From: Macrosoma leucophasiata
Taxonomy: Eukaryota; Arthropoda; Insecta; Lepidoptera; Hedylidae
Length of the DNA stretch: 64,000 bases
NCBI GenBank assembly: GCA_036365455.1
Contig: JAWQUS010000022.1
Location: 3,224,001 to 3,288,000, forward strand
Reading direction: 5' to 3'
The translations under genes were made by a program, and so were the position numbers. This document shows, piece by piece, positions 10,901-22,900 of this stretch (positions are counted from its first letter, which is position 1; each line of letters starts with the position of its first letter). Under the pieces are notes generated by a model. That model was not told the DNA's origin, searched no databases, and was given only the letters and a program-made list of their open reading frames with translations.

Positions 10901-13900
10901 TCTAAGCCAATGACTCAACAAACTTTAATCTTTGCACAACGTCAGAAGACCTTAGGTGAAATTGTATCAGGTTTAGCTGTAAAAGATGGTCTCACAATGC
11001 GACAAATTACAAGAAGTGAATTCATAAGAGAATCAATTTAGAGAAAGGGATTTTATTAGTTACTTACGTTTTGTATTTCTAACTTGTAGTTCAAAGTATG
11101 TTACAATACAAGAATTCTGATTTTTAATTGTTTTTCATTTTATTTTCAGTTTAATTTACAATTTCTTACGAAAGACTCGAGAAATTTGAGTCGAGAATTC
11201 TCGAAACTCGAGAGAAAAAATGAGTCGAGAAACCAGAAACCCAAGAGACAATATCGATTGCTTTGAACCCAATTGGCTCGAAGTTGCAACAGACCGCGAT
11301 AGGTGGAAGAGAATGGGGCTTTTGCCCAGCAGTGAGACAATTAAAGTTATTAAAAAATATATCGTTAAGCTTTCTGAATTTGAAATGTATAATAAAAGTA
11401 CCTTAAGTATTGTGAAACTTTTTTAGCGGCAGATTCAATACCTTCTGTAAGAATTTTTATGAAATCATTGATGACGTGTTGTTGACTTGTCCCTGAAACA
11501 ACAATATAATTAATCACCATCGCTCCAGGTGAAGGACGACTATAGCTGGACAAAGCCTTCATTTTATTAATGTAATGGAAGTGGCAAACAAGCACTCAGT
11601 TCACATTGATGTTAAGTGATGACTGCAGTCTATAGACACCCATACAAAGACCAAGGTCAAAATGCAGATGTGTTACTACTCCTGAGGCCTAAGGTGTTAT
11701 GCCTCTGTGCCGAAAATTACAGAGCCGTACAATACCACCTGACTGGAACACGATAGTGCTGAATACTACCATTTAGCGGCAAGTATAAAGGTTATGCGGT
11801 GGTGCCAACGCCCGCGAGCTCGATAGTTAGATAGATACTAACTATCAATAGTATTGATAGTGTTTCAGAATCAGAATCAGAAACTCATTTATTCATTTAG
11901 GGTGACAGGCACCTCTTATGACACGTCAAAAACAAACAAAATAAATTAAAGCGAATAACAATTGATATACATGTCAAACAAGATAAAAAATATATGTAAA
12001 GTCAAGAATATCACTAAGATAAAACTAAATGTAATAAACTAATGTAAAAGTATATCAGTAGAATGTCTCTTTTCCCCTTTACAAACTGATAACAAAGAGA
12101 AAAAAGAAAAGAAAAAGAGTCATTCTTTGTCATTCACCGGCAAAGTTCCAAAGGCCAATATGATCTGAGAAAAACTTGCCTTGTTTATAACAATACTATC
12201 GATACTATCAATACTATTGATCTTTGGCAATAGTATTGCTTATTTTTAACCATCGATAGTATCGTCAAGGGTCGACATTTTCGATAGTCCTATCGATAGT
12301 GTGTCTGTTTTTTCGAGGTCACGATAGATCACAATACTGTCGATAGACTATTACTATTGCAACAACACTACGCTGCCTTAGTCCGGCACTGAGTTTTGGC
12401 GGGAACGCGGAAAAGAGCTGTGTCGCTGCGTGATATTATTTTCGAAACTTGTATTTCGAATATTGTATGGGATTTTTATCATAAAACATTCGATAACGTT
12501 CACGGGTGTAGGAAAGTGATATTATGAAGTGAAAAGTGATTTTTCATGTTTCCTCCAAAACTTCGTAAAATCTCCTAGTAAAGTCCCCATCACTTTACTG
12601 GAGCCATCTCATCATATTCCATATGGAAGCATCCAATCATCGTCATCTTCCATGAAGATAAAAATTACTGAAGATTGGCTGTTAAGGACTTGAATCCGTA
12701 GCCGTAAAACTAATATAAAAAAATTAAAAAATAAAAATAGTCCGGCACTGCTACTAGTCTTATGTTTTAATTTTATGAGGCCTCCTCATGCACTTAAGCG
12801 GAAAATTTTACTCTCACCTGTAATACCGTCGTGATGTAGAACCAAACTCACTACATGTCTTAGTGAATGTAGTTCGTAAGAATCACCCATTCTTGAAATC
12901 ACCGCTAGCTGCTTAAATATCTGTAGAATAAAATCTACATCTGTATCTTTTCTATGGATAGAGCAACGCGGGCCACCGCCCGCGGACCGGAGGGGAGTAG
13001 CCATATGCAGGCTTTCCCCTCTGTCAAAGTACAAGCACAAGTGGTCCTATGCCTGTCGCCGAAATGTTTAAAATAAAGGAAATGTTGCGAGCTCGGCTCT
13101 GGTTCGTACACGTCCTCAAAAAATGGGTAAATTAAAGAAGAATCCGAAAAAAATACAATCAGTTTATTCAAGAATATATTTTGGAGTTACAACCACATTT
13201 AATTCAAATGATTTTATCATTTTCAACGTTGTTAAACATGGCGGCGATAAAGCCGACACTTGGGATCAATCGATTTTGATAGTAATTAGAAAATATTACT
13301 TGTTTTTCAAGTAATATATAATCAAAATACAATTTAAAAAATAAAAATGTCAAAATGACATCGCCCGCCATATTCGCCATGTTGGTTTTGAATTGCAATT
13401 CTAACTGCAAATAATATTTTGTTACTGCAAACAAAGCTAAATAAGTGAAAATATGCAGTTTAAAACGTTTTTATATTGATTTTCCCTGTTTAATGATATT
13501 GTGTACAATACATGGCCGGAGGTCCATACATTTTTGCAATATCTCCTTTGAGCGTGAAATTGTTTTTGTATTTTGTTAAAGTCAAGGTGCGTGAGTAGGT
13601 AATAATTTTTGTAGTTTGTGACACACAAATATCCTCCCGCATAAAATGACAGACTGCTTTGCATCGGTAATAAACGCTATGGCTACTCCCCTCCGGTCCG
13701 CCGGCGGGCCGTGTTGCTCTATGTTTTATGTAACAAACGAGCATGCAGATCACATGGACGTTAAGTGATGACTGCAGCCTGAAGACATTTACACAAAAAC
13801 CAGAGCTCAAACTGCAGATGCGTTGCCACCCCTGAAATCTAAGTTGTTGTATGTATGTATCTTCACGCCAGGTCTCTAACGGGGTAGGCAGAGAGTGTAG

Positions 13901-16900
13901 AGCGTTGTAGTAGGTTGTTGTGTCTGTGATCATTATTACGGCGTCATACATTTCCATCTAATTGGAACACGATAGTGCTGAACACTATCATTTGGCGGCA
14001 GATAGATTAGGTCAGAGGTTCTCAAACTGACGGAACCCTTTTGGGAATCAAAATACTTTTTTTTTTTTTAATGTAATAAAAGTGTCAAACAAGCATGCAG
14101 TTCACATTGATTGTTTAAAAAAAAAAACACTTATAAAAACAATTGCTGTTGTATGGGTTCCATCAAGCTGATGGTAGAGCTCCAGTGACGGAGCTCGCGG
14201 GCGTAGGCACCACCGCATTACCTAATCTATCTGCCGCCAAATGGTATTAGTACTGACCGTATCTGTGTTCCGGTTAGATGGTAATGTATGGCCCCGTAAT
14301 AACTAATAACTACACAGTCAATCACAGAGACGTAACAACTAAGGTCTCAGGGCTGGCAATGCATCTGCATTATGACTTTTCGTTTTTGTGTACCTAGTCT
14401 ATAAGCTGCAGTCATCACTTAACATCAATGTGAGCTGCACGCTTGTTTGCCACCTTCGTTAAATAAAATGGTCGCATTGGAACACACTCAAAGGAAGCTA
14501 CAATTGTCTGTGTAGCCCTATAGTGCAGCGTGTGCAATGCTGTGGAACTCTGCCTGTGAATAACAAAGAATGTGCCATATTATTTTGTTTAGTCTTATCT
14601 TGCCGTTTGTTAAAGAGAGTGGAACATTCTGTTGATACCTATTTTATGTCTCTCGTCAGCACGGGGTCCAATTTCAACCCCGGACCTTTGACAGGCTTGC
14701 GCAGGGACATGGGGGGTCCAACACGTAGAGGCCCTTTCGAGAATTTTAATCTACTTTGTATGAGTTATATTTATTATACCTATTTTTATTATTAAGTATT
14801 GTTGGACCATTATTTATTTTATTTTTGTTTACTTTTATATAATAGTGAACGTATTAGTTGTTATTCGCTTTAATTTTACATTTGTAAAATTAAATATCAC
14901 AAGCAAATTCTATTATTTTCAACTGATTAAATAAATGTTTGAGTTTGAGTTTTGAGTTTGCACACGGGCGCCGCCGCCTCGCGCCGCGGCGCTCCCTGAG
15001 ACACCTAAGAGCATCGTCTTAGACCATCATGGTACAACAATGATATGACAGAAGCGGCCAGCCAGCGCGGTGGCGGTAGCTATCAGACACGGCTTCTTTT
15101 TCGAACATTTTGTTTCAACCCGAAATAAACCTTATTTCACGTACCTATTTAAAGTTTAAAAGCGGCCAGACTGTCGTCGTAGCAAAACTTTCTTGTTTCG
15201 GGGGGAGGGGGGGGGGGTCAGGCCTAGGGGGCGCCAGGATATCATTGCACACGGGCGCCTCACGAGCTAGAGCCGCCTCTACAGACAATAAAGCAACGAA
15301 GATAAATTTAAAAAGTTTACCTGTAAAAATACGTGTGCCCTCCTTGCAAGATATTTAATACTTGGACGTGATGTGTAAAACCCAGTCCAGTATGTAGATG
15401 CATCACTGCCATATGGTAGAAGATCTTCCTGTAGTAATAAAGTTTATTCAAGAACTGGTGGTGAACTGCCTGATGATGATCTAGGGACTAAAGTAGAGGA
15501 CTTAGGTCACTGCATCACACGGTAGTAACGTAACTTCACGCCTAAACGCCGTAAATTCATGCATTCAATCATATACAGGGTTATTCGTAACTAGCGCATA
15601 ATTCTGAAAAGGGAGGCTTTGGCTCATCAAGACTAAACCTTTAGAAATACAACTTTTTCTAATTCAATATTTTTTTTTACCATACAAAAAATAAAATAAA
15701 CAGAATTTGCAGTTCTAATACTGCTTAACTTCACGTTACGTAAACAGCTGACATCTGTAGTCTGTACCTATGTAAAAATATACCTATGAAACGAAGTGCT
15801 AACAATTGATAGAAGTCCCATTTGAAACGATTTTATTTCTTATCATGTGATGTACTGCGTTTTGGCAAAAGTCATAGAACAAAAGTTGTTAGTCTTAACG
15901 TATCTAACTCACCTTTGACGATTTATGCGTTAGATATATTTAACCCCTTATATGCAACACGATTAGCCGGTTACGTTTTTTTCCGTGGCGAGCCTGTTGA
16001 CATTTCCAGGCATATTACCAAACTTCGAAGTACTGGGAGTAAGATTTGGTTGAAAATTATTATTTTCTGAATACCTACTATCAGAAACAGATAATTTAAT
16101 GTGCTGTGATGTGAATATTGCATGTGCTCTCGAGTTTCGTTATTGAATTCCTGCTGTACCGTCACATTATTAAGCCTGTGTTGCACCAAGATATTTGATA
16201 AAGTTAAAGTTGGTACAACTCCAGTGACGGAGCTCGCAGGCGTAGGCACTACCGCATTACCTAATATACTTGCCGCTAAATGGTAGTGTGCAGCACTATT
16301 GTGTTCCAGTCAGGTGGTAATGTACGGCCTTTTAATTTCCGGCACAGAGGCATAACACTTTAGGCCTCAGGAGTGGCAACGCATCTGCATTTTGACCTCT
16401 GGTCATTGTGAGGGTGTCTATAGGCTGCAGTCATCACTTAATATCAATGTGAACTGTACGTTTGTTTGCCACTTTTATTACATAAAAAAACACTTTACAT
16501 CCTTCTCTAACATAAAGAAATCTGTTAAAGAGAAGGATGTGAAATCTCACAATTACTTTAACAAATATCTTGGTACAACCCTGGCTATGTTTATATAAAC
16601 AACACGCCGCAAGCTTAGCGTTGGCGCGTCAGTTGTCCCTACACCACACTGCGGACACTCCGCTAAAATTCCATCAAACGGTTAATTTGGTCTCTATTAC
16701 ACAGACATAAATCAGTGACGTGTATTCACACGTGCACCTGTGTGCGTAGCACGTAGAAAATACCAACCGTCGCCCATAAGAGGGGAGGAGGTTGGGTGAC
16801 GCGGGGAAATCGGGCGGGACGTCGAAGTGTCCATTCTGTACGTATTATTATTACATATACTCTGCCTATGCCTTAGTAACGTTCTGGGCAGAAACGAACT

Positions 16901-19900
16901 AGAAAACCGCACCGTTGAGCACTGCCAGACGTCCAGTCAGTGAGAATGAAACTTCTCTCTTCGGCGGGTAGTACCTACGGTGTAGGAAAAAAGACGGTGG
17001 CACCATGTCGAACAGTTCGACAGAGCACTCACCATTGTAGAGACGGAATAACACGCAGACTCGCAATGTCTCTGCGCAGGTTCAGATGTTCGAGCCTGTC
17101 AGTAAGTCCTGGATCGTTAACAATACGAACAGCGCGTCTTTATATGGTGATCACTAACATGGACTTCTCATTAACATACTCTTATCTGAACACGTAAGAA
17201 CCTTCAGCATTGCCATTCACACCCAGAATCGCCAAACTTCCACCCGTAGAAATGTATTTTTTTAAATGTAATGTAAGCGGCAAAACATGCATGCAGTTCA
17301 CATTGATGTTAAGTGATGACTGCAGGCTATAGACACCCACACAAAGACCAAGGTCAAAATGCAGATGCGTTACCACTCCTAAAGCCTAAGGTGCCTCTGT
17401 GCCGGAAATTACAGGGCCTTACATAACCACCTGACCGGAACAACACGATAGTGCTGAGCACTACCATTTAGTGGCAAGTATATTAAGTAATGCGGTGGTG
17501 CCTATGCCCGCAAGCTCCGTCACTGGAGCTCTACCAACAGTAAGTATATGAAATCCTTACCTTTTCAGTAAATACAGCTTTATCTCGCTTCCCATACAAG
17601 TATATAGCTTTCAGATAGCAAGAAGGTGTTGAATAAAATATGTTGACATCCGATATATTTGCTGGATGGGAGTTGATATAGCTGAAAAAAAAGCAAATAA
17701 TAAATTGATTAGGACAAACGTAAAAAGGCAACTCAATTCTTATCAATAAGTAGGTATATAATTATGTACCCACAAAAATATCTTACCAATATCAATATTA
17801 TGACGTCGGGGCGTGATTATTAAATTATTAATTTTTGTTTTAGAATTTACTTTAAAAATGAAACGTTTCGATGAAAAATCGACCAAGAATGGACTATAAT
17901 TTTACTATGGATCACATCATTTTCATTTCGATAGATGTGATAGGTTAAACATGAAAATCTATTAAAGCAGAAAATTAAGTAAACTTCAACAGTAGGAGTT
18001 TTTCATTAAAGTTAAAAAGCTTAGCAAAAGTTGTATACAGGAGGGCAACTCTTGCGAAAACTTCGTATTTGCGATGCAACTCGGTCATACGCCATCTTGC
18101 GTACTAGACAAGTACTTTGTGTTTCTTCATTGTTCCACTAAGTGGCGCCTTATATTGTGAACAGGTACAAACCCAGTACCCCAACGTAGCAGGTGTGAAT
18201 TGTGAAATTAGGCAGAGACCGCAGAGAGTGTGGAGCACGGAGCACCAGATACCCCGATCCGGACGCACCTGCCGTGCTACTTCCACATTCATCATTCTCT
18301 TCATACACGGACCTCACCCTCGGACAGTACTCTCGACCCATTTGTTCAACAAGACTGACCTAGTCTTGTTTCAAGTATATTGTCTCAGTACATGCCAACT
18401 CTTGAGAAATCTTCGTATAGACGATGTTATTCGATTGACACGCCATCTACCGTACTAGATAAGTACTGTGAGGTTTTGTCTGTGTTCCACTAGTTGGCGC
18501 CTTAATGTAGTGGACGCTACAAACTAATGATGTGTACGTACTTGATCAATTTGTCAATATTCATGAACCAATTAGCAGCACTTTGGTAAGTGAAGTCTCC
18601 GCCCATCGTCACCATCACATTATCATGTTCGTAGTACTTCGCCTGTCGTTCGATTTGCGATATGAATTCGATGGCCTGTCAAATATACAGAATTTTTATT
18701 TACTAGCTGTGCCCGCGACTTCGTCCGCGTGAGAATTTATGATTGTTTATCTACCGGGACAAAGTCTTGGGCGCAGCTAGTATAAGTTACTCCTTATTAC
18801 ATAAGCTATCTGCCAGTGAAAGTCCCGTCAAAATCGGTAAAGCTGTTCCTGAGATTAGCGGGAACAAACAGACAGTCAGACAGACAAAAATAGTAAAAAA
18901 TGTTGTGTTGATATATGTACCGTGTATACATACATATGCATTTAGTAAAAAGCGGTTATTTTTATATTACAAACTGACACTCCAATTTTATTTATTTGTA
19001 TAGATGGGAATTATTTTTCTCATCCGCCCCGGTCATTCTTCATTCTCTTCATCATGCTCATTCTTTTTGCCATTCATGTTAGCTACGCCACTGAATATTT
19101 TGCTATGGTTTAGAGATAGAGAATAGATAAAGAAGATAGATAAAGAAGGAAAAAAGAAGAAAGAAACAAAGAACATTTTTGTGTAATAATGTTACACGAG
19201 AGATAGTTATTTTAGGTGATATCCGGTATTGTACATTACATAGTTATAAATTGGTCCTAACTCAGCATGTGCTGGGTAAAGATCAACCAGCGCTGGTTTT
19301 CCGTTAGGGCCATTAAGTTTTTACCCGTTTATCTGCATTGTAAACCGAGCTATCTGGATCGTCAACGATCGGTTCATCGCTGCATAAGAAATCAAAGCAG
19401 AATCCATCCGGAGGGTTGTACAAGTTATATAGCGTGTGGGTCATTATATCTGACATTTTACCTGAAAGCAAACACAATAGATAGTATAAACGCCATCTTA
19501 TTTCTTCTAGAAATAATATCAAATAATTGTATGCATACCCAAATATGTATACAATGAATATGTAGCGTCCATTACATGAGGTGCCATCTAGTGGAATACT
19601 GAAGGAACACAAAGTACTTGTCTAGTACGAAAGATGGCGTATGGTCGAGTTGCATCGCACATATAGAGTTTTCGCAAGAGTTACCCTAGTTTGCGGCTCG
19701 AAGCGCTATCACCTCGCCTGGGCGGAGAATCTTCCCTTTCCGTTGGAGGAATATTTTGACTCATTCCTCCACACATCTATAAATACATCCCCGTCTACTC
19801 TTTAGGAGAAATATTTGGAAGAAATATTTTATGCAAATAAATACATGATTGATTGGGTGGGGTTGTTAATCCCTGAAGCAGCAGATGGATCAAATTTCTC

Positions 19901-22900
19901 CCCATTTGAAAATAAGAGAAGCTCGTTGCTTTTTTAAAAATATTTTAAGGGCAATGTGCCTTTCTATAAGATCAGACAGTTCAGATTTGGCAGAGATACT
20001 TAACAGGGTGCAACCTATCCTCATATCCTTAATCACATGCGCTCGAGTAACTACAAAAAATCCCTCTTGGGCTTCATAACTAAGTTATATGAATTACTTA
20101 CCCAAAACATCACTTCCACGGGACATGAACTCCATCCTATCTTCTTCAATCATTGCCTCCCGTTGCTTATGATCCACACGACCTGAGAATGAATAAAATT
20201 ACATTAGAGTTCTTGTTTAGTCTACATCATAGAGCAACACGTGCCACCGGCCGCAGCGGACTGGAGGGGAGTAGTCTGTCATTTTTTGCAGGGGGAAATG
20301 CGTGCGACACACACGCACACTACAAAAATGGCCTATTACTACGAAACTCACACCTCTCCAGTCGATCTCTCTCTGACTGCATCAATAGTAAATACAGACA
20401 CAGACAGACCCCGCAGAATATATGGGACTTATGTTATATTATTATTAATATAAACATTATTAATATTAACTTATTCCTGGTGGTAGAGCTCCAGTGACGG
20501 AGCTCGCGGGCGTAGGCAATACCGCATTACCTAATATACTTGCCGTTAAATGGTAGTGTTCAGCACTATCGTGTTCCGGTCAGGTGGTAATGTACGGCTC
20601 TGTAATTTCCGGCACAGAGGCATAACACCTAATGCCTCAGGAGTGGCAGCGCATTTGCATTTTGACCTCTGGTCATTGTGTGGGTGTCATAGGCTGCAGT
20701 CATCACTTAACATCAATGTGAACTGCATGCTTGTTTGCCACTTTTATAACATAAAAAAAGCAATAATATAATGTTATGAATTATATGTGTAATATATATT
20801 TATGGTATATGTATGGTACTTATTACGTTTATAAATAGAATATATAATAATAGTGTGATAGGATTGAATAAATATTATTATAATAAGTGTTTAACATACA
20901 TATACCAAACTATACAAAATATAGTGTGTCGGCTACAGAGGGAAAAGCCTGCATATGGCTACTCCCCTCCGGTGTTGCTCTATGGTCTACAGTATTTACT
21001 GACCGTCAATATAAAGTGTACTTATGCTTTTTGGCACTTTCATGACAAAAATAAATCCATCTAAATGTTTTTTATGAGGATTTTCTTACCCATATTACTA
21101 TTTAAGGTGATCATCAACAAGAGGCAGGGATAAATGATGATTTAATTAAAAGAAATTAACATTTGCTGACATCGATAACTTTTTACAGGAACTATCCTAC
21201 TTTAAAAAAAAACCAGTATAGTCTAATGATAATTGGCTACTTCTACGATGAGGTCTGGACCTCCGTTTCGTAGGGAATCTAAGTGTAATTGTTTTTTTTT
21301 TTAATTATTTGCCCGTGCTTCGGAATTTGGTTAGTTCCCGGCATAGAGCAACGCGGGCCCCCGGTCGCGGCGGACCGGAGCCGCCGCGACCGGGGGCCCG
21401 CGTTGCTCTATGGTTCCCGGAGATGTCAATAAGCTCGCCACATATAACTGGCAATTCGTGAATGTTTGGTATGATGTGTTCGTGCGTTTTTTTTTTCTAT
21501 TTCTAGTTACTTGTCGTGCCTGGTTGCGTTTTGTTTGTATGATTTTTTATTTGTCGTATCTGGTTTTGTGCTGTGCCCATTTCCGTTTATATAGAGCAAG
21601 ACGGGCCACCGGCTGCGACCGCGGCGGACCGGAGGAGGGTAGTCGTACAGATAGTTTTGCATTGGTAATAAACGCTATGGTTACTTCCCTCCTTTCGACC
21701 CGAGGCCCGTGTTACTCTATGCCCGTCTAGAACTGCCGTCTGGCGACACCCTGGTATGAAAGTCTTACCTATAAAGAGACCATCGTATCCCATCTGCGCC
21801 AGTAAGGAAGTATGTTCCCTGGAGTGACCGTATGTGTCGATCTGCCATCCAGCTTTGGGCGTACCGCAGGGACCGAGTGTGTCGTTGAGTTTCCTGAACA
21901 TTTAAAATATTGCATTGATAAATAAACAATAATTTTCATAAACTAAAATAATTTTTAAAATCAATCCAACATTTCGGTCGCTTTTCAGCATTCGTGGTTC
22001 GGGGCAGACTAAAGCCGGGTACACATTGGTGCAATGTAACATGTAAAGCAACATGCAATGCAAGAATTTGACGTCCACATTGCTGCAATGTATCATGTAA
22101 AGTAACAGAATTCCCATAGTGTAGAGGCCTTGCGCGCACGAACCGCGTCTACTACGCGCACGAACAGATTGTTGCAACTCTTGCGCGTAGCGACCCGAAA
22201 TTTGTCGGTTTTTTCCCCGAACACAAAGAGGCGCGCAGTATGCGCGGAGCGTCAGTGTGGACAGGTTGTGTGGTGTGTACGGCTAGACGCGCGCGAACAT
22301 GGAACAAGACGACGCTACTGCGGCGGAGGAGGCGGTTACATTTACGTGGAGTGAAGAAAAAGTGCTTTTATCACATGATTCACTATTAATAATGAAGCAC
22401 TGACTATCACCAGAGCCCGCAATTGGTCGTCACGATCCATTCCTTTGCGTGTTCTTTTGCAGACTGAGCGATCCGTTCGCGCGCATCTCGGAAACAGATG
22501 TGAGTAGGTACATGCGCGGTTCGTGCGCACGTTGTGCGCGCCCCGCGTCTACACTGATGCAATGCTCGTTTCGTGTTGCATTGCATGTTGCGTTGCAGCA
22601 GTCTGTACCCGCCTTAAGGTGGCATTTTGTCTGAAAGCAATTTGAAAAATTATTGTGAGCAGCTACCACCATCGATTTCGTAAACGCGTTGCGTTCAGTT
22701 CAAATCTATCTACTTAACATGTTTATTCTGTTCTAAGATTATTAGATATTTTATTCTGGTCTAAGATTATTAACAAGATGTTCTCAAATTATTGATGTGA
22801 TGTAAAATACCTCAATCCCCAAGTAAATTGATCAATGATCTGAAGGTAATCAGATGTAGCTTCATCCCCCTGGACCCAACCCCCACCAGCAAACTGTATC

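Larger units (their letters stand above)
10185..11340 (+). pseudogene. RTE-like LINE C-terminus interrupted by a hAT element
   Basis: AAKLKWEWAGHVCRMSSEKW and RPRKRWRDN (to 10389) continue, after the insertion, as IDCFEPNWLEVATDRDRW (11253 on). The join RDN|IDCFEPNW restores one LINE reading frame across the hAT insertion, showing the LINE was there first. Confidence 0.85.

Noticed and set aside
13123..13314. A small protein starting MGKLKKNPKKIQ
   Set aside because: It lies wholly in MITE C, and the same frame start appears in the other copies with different stops.
21410..21730. A 106-residue plus-strand protein
   Set aside because: It runs through two MITE B copies and intron sequence opposite a mannosidase exon.
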